Below are positions 54,784 through 63,095 of a DNA stretch of 64,000 bases, in pieces (the stretch's first letter is position 1; every line of letters begins with the position of its first letter). This DNA comes from Sneathiellales bacterium (GTDB lineage Bacteria; Pseudomonadota; Alphaproteobacteria; JANQFL01), in contig JANQFL010000097.1 of NCBI GenBank assembly GCA_028277845.1, forward strand, positions 1-64,000, read 5' to 3'. The translations under genes were made by a program, and so were the position numbers. Under the pieces are notes generated by a model, which saw only the letters and a list, made by a program, of their open reading frames with translations, was not told where the DNA came from and did not search any database.

Positions 54784-55527
54784 TCACCACGACAGATCCG
54801 ACGGCTTGATCCGGTTTTCGTTGGCCCGATGATCGACGATGCGGCCATCGCCGAACACGATGACCCGGTCGGCCATGTCGGCCACGCCGGCGTTATGGGT
54901 GATCACCGCCGTGGTGGTGCCCAGCTCCCGGTTGACCCGGTCGATGGCCTCGAGCACCACGACGCCGGTCTGGCTGTCCAGCGCGCCGGTCGGTTCGTCG
55001 CACAGCAGAATGTCGGGCTGTTTGGCGATGGCGCGGGCGATGGCGACCCGCTGCTGTTCGCCGCCCGACAACTGGGCGGGAAAGTGATTCATGCGCTCGC
55101 CCAGGCCCACGATGGTCAGCGCCTCTTCGGGTTTAAGGGGATTGCGGGCGATTTCCGTGACAAGCGAAACATTTTCCCGCGCCGTCAGGCTGGGAATCAG
55201 ATTGTAGAACTGGAAGACGAAACCCACATGGTCCCGCCGGTAGCGCGTCAGCTCCGACTGGGTTATGGCCGAAAGCTCCCGGTCACGGAAAAAAACCTGG
55301 CCGTCACTCGGACTGTCCAGACCACCGAGAATATTCAGCAATGTGGACTTGCCACTGCCGGACGGGCCCAGCAGAACCGCCAGTTCGCCTGAGAACAATT
55401 CCAGGTCGATACCCCTGAGGGCATGCACTTCGACATCGCCGGTGCGGTACACCTTGGTCACGCCGACGGTACGCAGGGCAGACGCCGGCGTGGCGTCGGG
55501 CGTGGCTTTTCCGGTGACTGACAACAT
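54784..55527 (-). CDS. ABC transporter ATP-binding protein
   Basis: This ATPase of 247 residues (using the ATG at 55527) has Walker [13 protein letters not shown], the signature [15 protein letters not shown], and Walker [15 protein letters not shown], as in LolD/MacB/DevA ATPases. It powers the FtsX-like permease and is first of the tripartite exporter operon. A TTG seven codons upstream is a less likely start. Confidence 0.9.
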   Translation of the reverse strand: MLSVTGKATPDATPASALRTVGVTKVYRTGDVEVHALRGIDLELFSGELAVLLGPSGSGKSTLLNILGGLDSPSDGQVFFRDRELSAITQSELTRYRRDHVGFVFQFYNLIPSLTARENVSLVTEIARNPLKPEEALTIVGLGERMNHFPAQLSGGEQQRVAIARAIAKQPDILLCDEPTGALDSQTGVVVLEAIDRVNRELGTTTAVITHNAGVADMADRVIVFGDGRIVDHRANENRIKPSDLSW

Positions 55528-55645
55528 ACGCGATTCCCGATGACCCAATCCGAGGCATATTGTACCGGATTTCGTCCCAAGGAAGATTGATGCTGATCAT
55601 TACAGGCGTCACGCCATAAGACGGGACGGTACCCTTATCGGGGCC

Positions 55646-55720
55646 CTATCCGCACTTGGAACGGGCGCAGCCCGTACAGGTATCGCAGCCTTCCCGGCGC
55701 AGCAATGACGGCCGGCCGCA
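55646..55720 (-). pseudogene. Orphan 3' end of nrdJ
   Basis: On the minus strand this reads CGRPSLLRREGCDTCTGCAR and then SKCG with a TAG stop at 55646-55648. It matches the last 25 codons of nrdJ (CGQPSLLRQEGCDTCTSCAY and SKCS) with about 80% nucleotide identity by eye. It is in the same orientation as nrdJ but 2.9 kb downstream of its stop. It is a decayed gene end with no coding start. Confidence 0.8.
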
Positions 55721-56000
55721 AGCTGATTAGAAGATTCGGCATACACCATCTTGCGATGGTTGTGTCAGCGCCGATTCGGACTTGGCTCTTCATTTAGGAG
55801 ACGGCGGTGCAAAGTCCGTGTCTTCATCGGATGGTGTGTTTCCGCGCATGTACTCGATGACGGGCGTAATCCGGGAATCGCCGGGAACGGACTGTAAACC
55901 CACACACCTTTGGCTTGCGATTGCCGCAGCCGCTCATCTTCCCTTCGTTTCACGGCAAAATGCCCCGTTTTGGGCTTGCTAAAGCTTTCTGTTGCGAATA

Positions 56001-56031
56001 GTTATCATTATCCTTGAGAATGAGTATCAAC
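56001..56031. promoter_or_regulatory. Fur-like iron box upstream of the DUF4856-like gene
   Basis: TTATCATTATC (56002-56012) is identical to part of the 19-base Fur consensus read on the minus strand (GATAATGATAA). The wider site GTTATCATT…AATGAGTATCAAC is an imperfect palindrome. It lies 59 bases before the start codon, so iron-dependent repression by Fur (or a related regulator) is likely. Confidence 0.6.
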
Positions 56032-56089
56032 TGCATAATGAAAGGGATGTTCCCTCATCCTTTGCACACTCACCAGAGAGGCGACAACG

Positions 56090-57517
56090 ATGCGCAAATT
56101 CTTATCCGTGGGGGTATCCACCCTGGCTATCTCCATGATCGGCTCCGCTGCTTTGGCGGATGGCCAGGTTTATTCAAACTTCCCGGTTACGTTGAAGAAC
56201 TACGAGGGCAAAAAGAAAACCTCGGTGTCCTATACGGGCCAGATCGCCCGCCACGCGCTGCATGATTCGTTGAAGAAGCTCGCGGGCAAGGGGAACGGCC
56301 AGCCGAATCCCGAACTCAAGGCGAAAATGATGTCCTATTTCGCCGGTAAGGACAAAGGCCGCGCGATTGTGGCTCCGGCGACCAAAGGGCCTTTTGCCGT
56401 CAAACAAAAGGGCGTCGATGATATCAGCGGCGGGAAGAATCTTGCCGGCAAGACCTACAAAGGCACAATCACCGGCATGCCGAACAACATGACGGGTCCC
56501 GATCTGCTGAACTTCTGGATCGACAAGGCGTCATCCGCCGACAAAGGCTATGACCTGACTAATGGCTACAACTACCCGCAATTGATCTCCAAGTTCATCA
56601 TGGGCGCGGTGTTCTACAACCAGGCGGTCGACGGCTACTTGGACGAATATCTCAGCGCTGAGAAAAAACCGAACGACAAGCCCTACAAGAAGGGTGCGGC
56701 CTACACCGGCAAGGAACATGCCTGGGATGAGGCGTTTGGCTACTTCGGCGCACCCGCCCACACCTTGAGTCTGACGCCTAGCCAAGTGTACCAAATCGCC
56801 AAACAGGGTTCCAAATCCAAGGATCCGAAGGACGCCCTGGGCTTTGCCGATTTCAACAAGGACGGCATGGTCGATCTGAAGTCCGAAATGGTCTTTGCGC
56901 CCGCCTACTACGCGGCCGGCGCCGACAAGGGCGGCAAAACCAAATACATGCATACCATTACCGGCGCATTCCTGGACGGCCGTAAACTGCTGGCCGCCGC
57001 CAAGGGCGAAAAGCTGAGCGACGCCCAGCGCGGCCAACTGCGCGGTTATGCATCCGTCATCGAGAACAACTGGGAAGGCACCCTGGCCGAGGCCACCTTC
57101 AAATATGCCGGGTCCGTTTACAAGGACATGGTCAAACTGAAGGGTATGAAGGCCACGGACGACGGCTACACCAAGACCCTGAAGAATTACGTCAAGCACT
57201 GGGGCGAATTGAAGGGCTTCAGCCTGGCCCTGCAGACGGGCAAGAAAAATCTGGGCGGCACGGCCAGCACGTTGAACATCCTGGTCGGTTTCGGCCCGGT
57301 CATGCCCGACGGCCAACAGGTCGTCAACATTGATGGCGGCGGAAAGTACGTCCGCGCCGGTGGCGTCACCTGGGGCAACTACATGAAGAACATGCTTAAG
57401 GTGCAAAACCTGTTGGTCAAGGACCTGAGCGTCAAGGCCCGCGCCAACGACATGACCAAGGAAATGGACGCGTTGACCAAGGCCTTGGGCGAAAGCGAAA
57501 GTGCTGAAAACGACTGA
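56090..57517 (+). CDS. DUF4856-like, imelysin-related secreted protein
   Basis: This 475-residue protein has a signal peptide (residues 1-23, ending ALA) and a helical body. The segment GKEHAWDEAFGYFGAPAHT (about residue 210) is typical of DUF4856 proteins, which are iron-regulated and related to imelysins. An EF-hand-like loop, DFNKDGMVDLKSE, at about residues 257-269 could bind calcium. It follows a Fur-like box, so synthesis under iron limitation is likely. The function of the family is unknown. It is followed 48 bases later by a sterol desaturase gene. Confidence 0.75.
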   Translation: MRKFLSVGVSTLAISMIGSAALADGQVYSNFPVTLKNYEGKKKTSVSYTGQIARHALHDSLKKLAGKGNGQPNPELKAKMMSYFAGKDKGRAIVAPATKGPFAVKQKGVDDISGGKNLAGKTYKGTITGMPNNMTGPDLLNFWIDKASSADKGYDLTNGYNYPQLISKFIMGAVFYNQAVDGYLDEYLSAEKKPNDKPYKKGAAYTGKEHAWDEAFGYFGAPAHTLSLTPSQVYQIAKQGSKSKDPKDALGFADFNKDGMVDLKSEMVFAPAYYAAGADKGGKTKYMHTITGAFLDGRKLLAAAKGEKLSDAQRGQLRGYASVIENNWEGTLAEATFKYAGSVYKDMVKLKGMKATDDGYTKTLKNYVKHWGELKGFSLALQTGKKNLGGTASTLNILVGFGPVMPDGQQVVNIDGGGKYVRAGGVTWGNYMKNMLKVQNLLVKDLSVKARANDMTKEMDALTKALGESESAEND

Positions 57518-57565
57518 TGTTCTTGCCCTCGCCGGCGTTACCGGCGGGGGCAACTCATCCCGGTA

Positions 57566-58621
57566 ATGGAAAGCCTACTACTCGACTACCTCGATCGCGT
57601 CGGCGATATGTTTGCCAACCCACAGAAACGGGTTTTCGTGGGGTATCTCGCATCGTCTTTCGTGATCGCCGCCGCGTTTTTTTTCCTGACTCGCCGGCTT
57701 TCCTTTCCGTTCATATGCAAGGCCCTTTTTGACAAAAAGGTTTGGTGGTCAGCGTCCGCCAAAGGGGACTACAAACTCCTCCTGATCAACCAGGCGGTCA
57801 TGATGGGGCTTGGCCCGCGTTTGATCGGCAAGCTGGCGGTCGCCACGCTGCTGTTCGAGAGCCTGCATGTCTGGTTCGATGGCCGCGTTCTGATCTGGAC
57901 CGATGCACCCGGCTGGGTCATCGCGTTCCTGTTCACTGTGACGGTATTCTTGCTGGACGATGTCACCAAATACTGGCTGCACCGTATCCTGCACCGTTGG
58001 CCCGTCCTATGGGCGTTCCACAAAGTGCACCACACGGCCGAGACATTGACGCCGTTTACGGTGCTGCGAACCCATCCGGTGGAGGCCGTGCTGTTCACCC
58101 TGCGCGCGACGCTGGTGCATGCGGTGGCTATCGCGACGTTCCTCTATTTCTTCGGTGACCGCGCAACGCTGATCGCGGTTCTAGGGGCCAACGCCTTTCT
58201 GTTCGCTTTCAATGCGTTGGGTTCGAACCTGCGCCATTCCCATGTGTGGCTGCGCTACGGCCGGCTGGTCGAACACGTCCTGATCTCCCCCGCGCAACAC
58301 CAAATTCATCATTCCATCGAATCCCGGCATTGCGACCGGAATTTCGGTGCCGTTTTGGCCCTTTGGGATTGGATGGGAGGTAGCCTCGAGGTGGCGGAAC
58401 GCAAAAGGAATTTCGCTTTGGGTGTCGCGGGCCATCGAGGCAATCGTAACAACCTAGAATCGCTCTACCTCGTGCCTTTCGTAGAGTCGTATCAGAGTAT
58501 AAAACACCCGCTGAGGGCCATTCTCGGACCTTTAACACGGCGCGGGAGAATGCCTGAATCCGGCCGACAAGCGGATATCTTGACTATGGGTCCGCGTCCC
58601 AAGCCCTCGTCAAGACCTTAA
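57566..58621 (+). CDS. Sterol desaturase / fatty-acid hydroxylase family protein
   Basis: This 351-residue membrane protein has about five helices and the three His-box regions of the family: WLHRILHRWP (HxxxH), AFHKVHHTAE (HxxHH), and AQHQIHHSIE. These ligate a diiron centre for hydroxylation or desaturation of lipids. The substrate is unknown. Its stop overlaps the convergent nrdJ stop by 4 bases; this is exactly the junction where the DNA behind nrdJ starts. The C-terminal 50 residues are basic and not conserved. Confidence 0.85.
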   Translation: MESLLLDYLDRVGDMFANPQKRVFVGYLASSFVIAAAFFFLTRRLSFPFICKALFDKKVWWSASAKGDYKLLLINQAVMMGLGPRLIGKLAVATLLFESLHVWFDGRVLIWTDAPGWVIAFLFTVTVFLLDDVTKYWLHRILHRWPVLWAFHKVHHTAETLTPFTVLRTHPVEAVLFTLRATLVHAVAIATFLYFFGDRATLIAVLGANAFLFAFNALGSNLRHSHVWLRYGRLVEHVLISPAQHQIHHSIESRHCDRNFGAVLALWDWMGGSLEVAERKRNFALGVAGHRGNRNNLESLYLVPFVESYQSIKHPLRAILGPLTRRGRMPESGRQADILTMGPRPKPSSRP

Positions 58622-60957
58622 CTGCATTTGGAATAGGCGCAACTGGTGCAGGTGTCGCAGCCTTCCTGGCGCAGCAATGACGGTTGGCCGCAGCGCGGGC
58701 AACTGCGGAACCGGGTATTGGTCCCGTCCACGGTGTCGTTGACCGCCTTTTGCAGGCTTTCCTCGCGTTCTTCCTTGGGGTCCTTGATGAACCCGATGTT
58801 GATCAGATGCTGTTCGATGACGTCGCCGATGGCCGCCAGCAGCGACGGCACGTAACGGCCGGCGACCCAATGGCCGCCGCGCGGATCGAACACCGCCTTC
58901 AATTCGTCGACCACAAACGAGACGTCGCCGCCGCGGCGGAACACGGCCGACATCATGCGGGTCAGCGCCACGGTCCAGGCGTAGTGCTCGGTATTCTTGG
59001 AATTGATGAACACCTCGAACGGCCTGCGGCGGCTGTCCTGCACGATATCGTTGATGGTGATATAGATGGCATGGTCGCTTTCCGGCCAGTGCACCTTGTA
59101 GGTCTGGCCGGGCAACACGCCGGGCCGGTCAAGGGGCTGTGTGATGTGCACCACCTTGGCGCTCTCGTCGGGCTGGATTTCAGTGACGGTATCGCCGGCC
59201 GGCGTCTTCAGCGGCAGTTCGGGCTGGCGGGCATCGGCTTCCTCGTCCTTCTTGGTTTCCAACACGGCGCCGGTCACCGGATTGGGCCGGTACGTGGTGC
59301 AGCCCTTGCATCCCATGTCGTAGGCGGCGCCGTAGACGTCCTTGAAGTCCTCGAAGGAGATTTCTTCCGGCAGGTTGATGGTCTTGGAGATCGAACTGTC
59401 CACATACTCCTGCACCGCCGCCTGCATGCGCAGATGGTCCATGGGCGTAAGCTGCTGGGCGTCGACAAAGTAGTCCGGCAGCCCCGCCGATTCGTCGCCG
59501 GCATAGCCGGTCAGCCGGCGGTACAGGCGGTAGGCATGATCGCTGACTTCCTCCTGCTGGCGGCTGCCGTCGGGCATGAGCACATTGCGCAGATAGGAGA
59601 AACTGAACACCGGCTCCAACCCCGAAGAGACGTTGTCGGCGAGCAGCGAAATGGTGCCGGTCGGCGCCACCGAGGTGACCAGGGCGTTGCGCATGCCGTG
59701 GGCGGCGATGGCGTCGATCACATCCTCGTCCATGCCCGCCAGGGTCTGGCTGGCCAGATACTGATCCTTGTCGTATAGCGGGAAAGCACCCTTTTCCGCC
59801 GCCAATTCGGTGCTGGCCAGATAAGCCGCCCGCGACAGGGACTTCATCCAAGACCGGGTCAGAGCCACGGCACGGTCGGAGCCGTAACGGGCGCGGCACA
59901 TGATCAGCGCGTCGGCCAGACCGGTGATGCCCAGGCCGATGCGGCGCTTGGCGTTCGCTTCCTCCTGCTGTCGCGGCAAGGGGAATTGGGACACATCGAT
60001 GGCGTTGTCCAGCATACGCACCGCCGTCGCCACCAGGTCGGAGAGTTCGTCCTCGTCGATGCGGGCGGTTTCTCGGAACGGATCCTTGACCAGCCCAGCC
60101 AGGTTGATCGAGCCCAGGAGGCAGGCGCCGTAAGGCGGCAGGGGCTGTTCACCGCACGGATTGGTCGCGGCGATGGTTTCGCAATAGGCCAGGTTGTTCA
60201 TGCGGTTGATGCGGTCGATGAAAATGACGCCCGGTTCGGCGTAGGCGTAGGTCGCCCGCATGATGGTGTCCCACAGCTCCCGCGCCTGCAGAGTCTTGTA
60301 GGTGGTGCCGCCGAATGTGAGCTGCCAGGGGCCGTCCTCGCGCACCGCCTGCATGAAATCGTCGGTCACCAGCACCGAAAGATTGAACATGCGCAGCCGG
60401 CCGGCCTCCTGCTTGGCGGCGATGAAGTCCTCGATGTCGGGGTGATCGCAACGCATGGTCGCCATCATGGCGCCGCGGCGGTGGCCGGCGCTCATGATGG
60501 TACGGCACATGGAGTCCCAGACGTCCATGAAGCTGAGCGGCCCCGACGCATCGGCGCCGACCCCCTTGACCGCCGCGCCCTTGGGCCGGAGCGTCGAGAA
60601 ATCGTAACCGATGCCGCCACCCTGCTGCATGGTCAGGGCCGCTTCCCGCAAATGGGTGAAAATGCCCGACATGTCGTCGGGAATGGTGCCCATGACGAAG
60701 CAGTTGAACAGGGTTACGTCACGGCCCGTGCCCGCGCCGGCGATGATGCGCCCGGCGGGCAGGAAGCGGAAATCCTCCAGCGCGGAATAGAACGTATCCG
60801 ACCACGCCGCCGTGTCGCCTTCGGCCTCGGCCAGGGAGTCGGCTATGCGCCGCCAGGATTCCTCCATGGTATGGTCGATCGGTGTGCCGTCCGCCGCCTT
60901 GAAACGGTACTTCATATCCCAAATTTGCTGCGAAATCGGTGCGACGGTCGTCGGCAT
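58618..60957 (-). CDS. nrdJ: Adenosylcobalamin-dependent ribonucleotide reductase (class II)
   Basis: This 779-residue class II reductase makes deoxyribonucleotides with adenosylcobalamin and no oxygen requirement. The N-terminal redox Cys is in TLFNCFVMGTI, the NPCGEQPLPPYGACLLG segment carries the thiyl-radical Cys, and glycine-rich phosphate loops follow. The C-terminus has Cys-rich repeats (FRSCPRCG, EGCDTCTSC) for reducing the active site. Length is normal. It has a good promoter candidate and a DnaA box upstream. A diverged copy of its 3' end lies 2.9 kb downstream. Confidence 0.94.
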   Translation of the reverse strand: MPTTVAPISQQIWDMKYRFKAADGTPIDHTMEESWRRIADSLAEAEGDTAAWSDTFYSALEDFRFLPAGRIIAGAGTGRDVTLFNCFVMGTIPDDMSGIFTHLREAALTMQQGGGIGYDFSTLRPKGAAVKGVGADASGPLSFMDVWDSMCRTIMSAGHRRGAMMATMRCDHPDIEDFIAAKQEAGRLRMFNLSVLVTDDFMQAVREDGPWQLTFGGTTYKTLQARELWDTIMRATYAYAEPGVIFIDRINRMNNLAYCETIAATNPCGEQPLPPYGACLLGSINLAGLVKDPFRETARIDEDELSDLVATAVRMLDNAIDVSQFPLPRQQEEANAKRRIGLGITGLADALIMCRARYGSDRAVALTRSWMKSLSRAAYLASTELAAEKGAFPLYDKDQYLASQTLAGMDEDVIDAIAAHGMRNALVTSVAPTGTISLLADNVSSGLEPVFSFSYLRNVLMPDGSRQQEEVSDHAYRLYRRLTGYAGDESAGLPDYFVDAQQLTPMDHLRMQAAVQEYVDSSISKTINLPEEISFEDFKDVYGAAYDMGCKGCTTYRPNPVTGAVLETKKDEEADARQPELPLKTPAGDTVTEIQPDESAKVVHITQPLDRPGVLPGQTYKVHWPESDHAIYITINDIVQDSRRRPFEVFINSKNTEHYAWTVALTRMMSAVFRRGGDVSFVVDELKAVFDPRGGHWVAGRYVPSLLAAIGDVIEQHLINIGFIKDPKEEREESLQKAVNDTVDGTNTRFRSCPRCGQPSLLRQEGCDTCTSCAYSKCS

Positions 60958-61023
60958 GCCGGCATAAACCCTTCGAAAATGACGTGTGTATTATGGATGA
61001 ACCGCGGAAATTGCGGGAGTAAT

Positions 61024-61052
61024 AGTTTACGGTGGCACACGATGCCGGTCAA
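61024..61052 (-). promoter_or_regulatory. Sigma-70-type promoter of nrdJ
   Basis: Reading on the minus strand, TTGACC (61047-61052) and TAAACT (61024-61029) are 17 bases apart. The transcript would begin about 61017 and have a 60-base leader before the start at 60957. Both hexamers match the consensus well. Confidence 0.6.
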
Positions 61053-61098
61053 GTAATGTTCCCGTTATGTTTCAACAGGAATCATTATCTATAAACTA

Positions 61099-61119
61099 TT
61101 GATATTTATATAATATCAA
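61099..61119. repeat. AT-rich perfect palindrome upstream of nrdJ
   Basis: TTGATATT (61099-61106) and AATATCAA (61112-61119) are perfect arms with a 5-base spacer TATAT. It lies in the most AT-rich stretch (about 61075-61135) of the intergenic region. It does not match the NrdR box pattern as I know it and may be an operator or an easily melted site. Confidence 0.5.
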
Positions 61120-61156
61120 AGACTATTCACGCTTTACACGTGTTTTCAGACAGCAC

Positions 61157-61165
61157 TTATCCACA
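61157..61165 (+). promoter_or_regulatory. Perfect DnaA box upstream of nrdJ
   Basis: TTATCCACA is the consensus R1-type DnaA box. Only one copy was seen in the 217-base region between nrdJ and plsC, next to the AT-rich stretch. DnaA boxes in front of ribonucleotide-reductase genes are known to couple dNTP supply to replication in other bacteria. Confidence 0.5.
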
Positions 61166-61174
61166 GGTTCGGAT

Positions 61175-61891
61175 TTATCCCTGAGATTCGTTTTCCAGGC
61201 GCCGTGTTGCCGTTTCGATACGGTCGTGCAATGTGGCCATGAAGGCCTTGCGGTCAAGGCCCGGCGGGATCGGTTCGAGGAACTCCATGACAATGGTGCC
61301 TGGGTTGCGCATGAAACTGCGACGCGGCCAGAACAGCCCCGAATTGAGCGCCACCGGAATAACCGGCAGGTCCAGGCGTTTGTAAAGCGCGGCCACGCCG
61401 GGTTGATAAGGTGTTTCAGACCCCGGCGCGGACCGGGTGCCTTCCGGAAAGATAAACACCGGCCGGTCCTGGTCCCTGGCCGCCTCGGCCGCGGCCACCA
61501 TGTCCTTCAACGCCTTGGCTCCGCCGGCGCGGTCGACCGGGATCATCTTGGTCTTGCGGGTGTACCAGCCGTAGATCGGGATCGACAGCAGTTCCTTTTT
61601 CAGCACGACGGCGGGATCGTGCAGGATCATATGCACGACGAAGGTGTCGAAGGCCGACTGGTGCTTGCTCGCGACCAGGCAAGCACCGGCAGGCAGGTTC
61701 TGTTTGCCGCGCAGTTCCAGTTTGATGCCGGCGATCCAGCGCATGAGCCGGACATTACCCTCGGCCCACCTCGCCTGACCCCAAACCGTGATCATCCGCG
61801 ATCCGAGCAGGCCGGGAATGAACAGGACGTTCATGATCAGCGCCCAAACATAGAACGCCAAATTGAACAGCAGGGAGCGAACGGCGGTCAT
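61175..61891 (-). CDS. plsC: PlsC-type 1-acylglycerol-3-phosphate acyltransferase
   Basis: This 238-residue acyltransferase has an N-terminal hydrophobic anchor (about residues 5-30), the HX4D motif in KHQSAFDTF (about residue 77), and FPEGTRSAPG (about residue 149). It makes phosphatidic acid from lysophosphatidic acid in phospholipid synthesis. It overlaps the YdcF gene by 4 bases, in a run with HAD and ftsX genes conserved in relatives, so this is the more likely housekeeping PlsC of the two in the window. Confidence 0.9.
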   Translation of the reverse strand: MTAVRSLLFNLAFYVWALIMNVLFIPGLLGSRMITVWGQARWAEGNVRLMRWIAGIKLELRGKQNLPAGACLVASKHQSAFDTFVVHMILHDPAVVLKKELLSIPIYGWYTRKTKMIPVDRAGGAKALKDMVAAAEAARDQDRPVFIFPEGTRSAPGSETPYQPGVAALYKRLDLPVIPVALNSGLFWPRRSFMRNPGTIVMEFLEPIPPGLDRKAFMATLHDRIETATRRLENESQG

Positions 61892-62550
61892 GCGCGTCCC
61901 TTTCGCTGGGCGAAGCCATCACCGAAAGCGCTCGCCTGACCGGCGTGTCCTCCGGGCGCCGCAAACACACGCATGCGTATGAGGCTGACCACATACTTGT
62001 TGAATTCGCCCGCCCAGCGCCGCCATGCATTGAGGCGGCCCATCAAATTGGGCACCTGACCCGACGCGACGGGGTGCGCAATGAACCGTGCTTCCGGCAT
62101 TTGCCGTGTCAATTCGATCAAACTGCGCGGTATGTGATAGTCGTCGGTCACGACCAGCATGGACCCGATTCCCTGGCCACGTGCCCACGCCGCGATCTCC
62201 TCGGCATTTCCGACCGTATCCTTTGCCTGCCAACCGATATCGACACAGCAGTTGAACTCCGTATCGGTAAGCCCCATCGCCTGCTTCAGTTCACCGCGGG
62301 TGACGGCCTGATTGACGCCTGACAACAGCAATCGGCCCGCCCGTCCTTCCCGCAGCAATTTTCGGCCTTCGAACAACCGCACGGAGCTGCCGGTCAAAAC
62401 GACGATACCGTCGGCCTTCTGTGTGCCGGCCTGCCGATGACCGACCACGGTTGAGGAAAACTGCAGAAATCCGCCGGTCCAAACCGCCAGAAAGGCGAAA
62501 AAACCCACCAGCATTCCACGCCCCCAACGCCATCCGCCGCGCCCTCTCAC
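61888..62550 (-). CDS. YdcF family (DUF218) membrane protein
   Basis: This protein of 220 residues has an N-terminal membrane anchor (about residues 13-33) and a periplasmic-type YdcF/ElyC/SanA domain: GIVVLTGSSVRLFEGRKLL, then LVVTDDYHIPRSLIEL. Family members are linked to envelope integrity and undecaprenyl-phosphate metabolism. A GTG start at 62550 is chosen because it overlaps the upstream HAD stop by 4 bases and has AAAGGCGAC upstream; an ATG 12 codons later is possible. Confidence 0.82.
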   Translation of the reverse strand: MRGRGGWRWGRGMLVGFFAFLAVWTGGFLQFSSTVVGHRQAGTQKADGIVVLTGSSVRLFEGRKLLREGRAGRLLLSGVNQAVTRGELKQAMGLTDTEFNCCVDIGWQAKDTVGNAEEIAAWARGQGIGSMLVVTDDYHIPRSLIELTRQMPEARFIAHPVASGQVPNLMGRLNAWRRWAGEFNKYVVSLIRMRVFAAPGGHAGQASAFGDGFAQRKGRA

Positions 62551-63092
62551 ACGTCGCCTTTCAACAGCTTGTCGACGGCCTCGGAGAGGTCCTCCACCAC
62601 CGTGACCGGCAGTACATCCGCCGGGATGCCGTCCGCCTGTGTTTCCCGGCCATATCCGGTGCGGACCAGAACACGTCTGCAACCGACCCGCGCACCCGCT
62701 TGCAGATCGCGCAGTGAGTCGCCGATCATCACGGCATTGCCCGGGGTCGCCCTGAATTTCCGCATGGCCTGCAATAACATGCCCGGGCCCGGTTTGCGAA
62801 ACTCCGTGGGCGCCCAGGGCGCATCGAGGCAGGCCTGCAGGTCGTCGAAGTGGGCATTGTGCTTGGCCAGTTCCTCCCGTAAATGGTCGTGGATGCGATC
62901 GATCATGGCCGCGTCGACAATGCCGCGGCCCACGCAACCCTGGTTGGTGACGACGGCGATCTTGTGGCCTGCCTGATTGAGCCGCGCGATCGCTTCCGGC
63001 GAGCCCGAGATCAGTTCTAGTTCGCCAGGGTTTTTAACGTAGTCCTTGCGGTCCACGTTGATGACACCGTCGCGGTCGAGCAATACCAGCAT
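62547..63092 (-). CDS. HAD-IIIA phosphatase, GmhB-like
   Basis: This 181-residue HAD phosphatase has motif I LLDRDGVINVD (residues 4-14), motif II VVTNQ, and motif III/IV GDSLRDLQAG. It is closest to GmhB, which removes the 7-phosphate of heptose 1,7-bisphosphate in LPS-core synthesis, but the GmhB zinc loop is missing. The stretch CLDAPWAPTEFRKPGPGML keeps one Cys only, without the CxC before RKP. Its substrate may differ. It starts 3 bases after the ftsX stop. Confidence 0.8.
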   Translation of the reverse strand: MLVLLDRDGVINVDRKDYVKNPGELELISGSPEAIARLNQAGHKIAVVTNQGCVGRGIVDAAMIDRIHDHLREELAKHNAHFDDLQACLDAPWAPTEFRKPGPGMLLQAMRKFRATPGNAVMIGDSLRDLQAGARVGCRRVLVRTGYGRETQADGIPADVLPVTVVEDLSEAVDKLLKGDV

Positions 63093-63095
63093 GAC

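Larger units (their letters stand above)
55528..56089. other. Intergenic region with nrdJ relic and iron-responsive site
   Basis: This region of 562 bases holds a diverged copy of the nrdJ 3' end (55646-55720), a Fur-like site (56001-56031) and an AT-rich promoter region for the next gene. Between 55721 and 55990 I see no credible gene; short open frames on both strands have no start, ribosome site or family resemblance. Confidence 0.55.

Noticed and set aside
55765..55982. Short open frames on both strands between the nrdJ relic and the DUF4856-like gene
   Set aside because: They lack ribosome sites and coding-like composition, and match no family I know.
58684..59778. 364-codon open frame on the plus strand
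   Set aside because: It is antisense to nrdJ; the nrdJ frame carries all catalytic Cys motifs.
61075..61170. Chromosomal replication origin
   Set aside because: Only one perfect DnaA box was found, and none of the usual origin neighbours (hemE, dnaA, parAB, gidA) is nearby; regulation of nrdJ is simpler.
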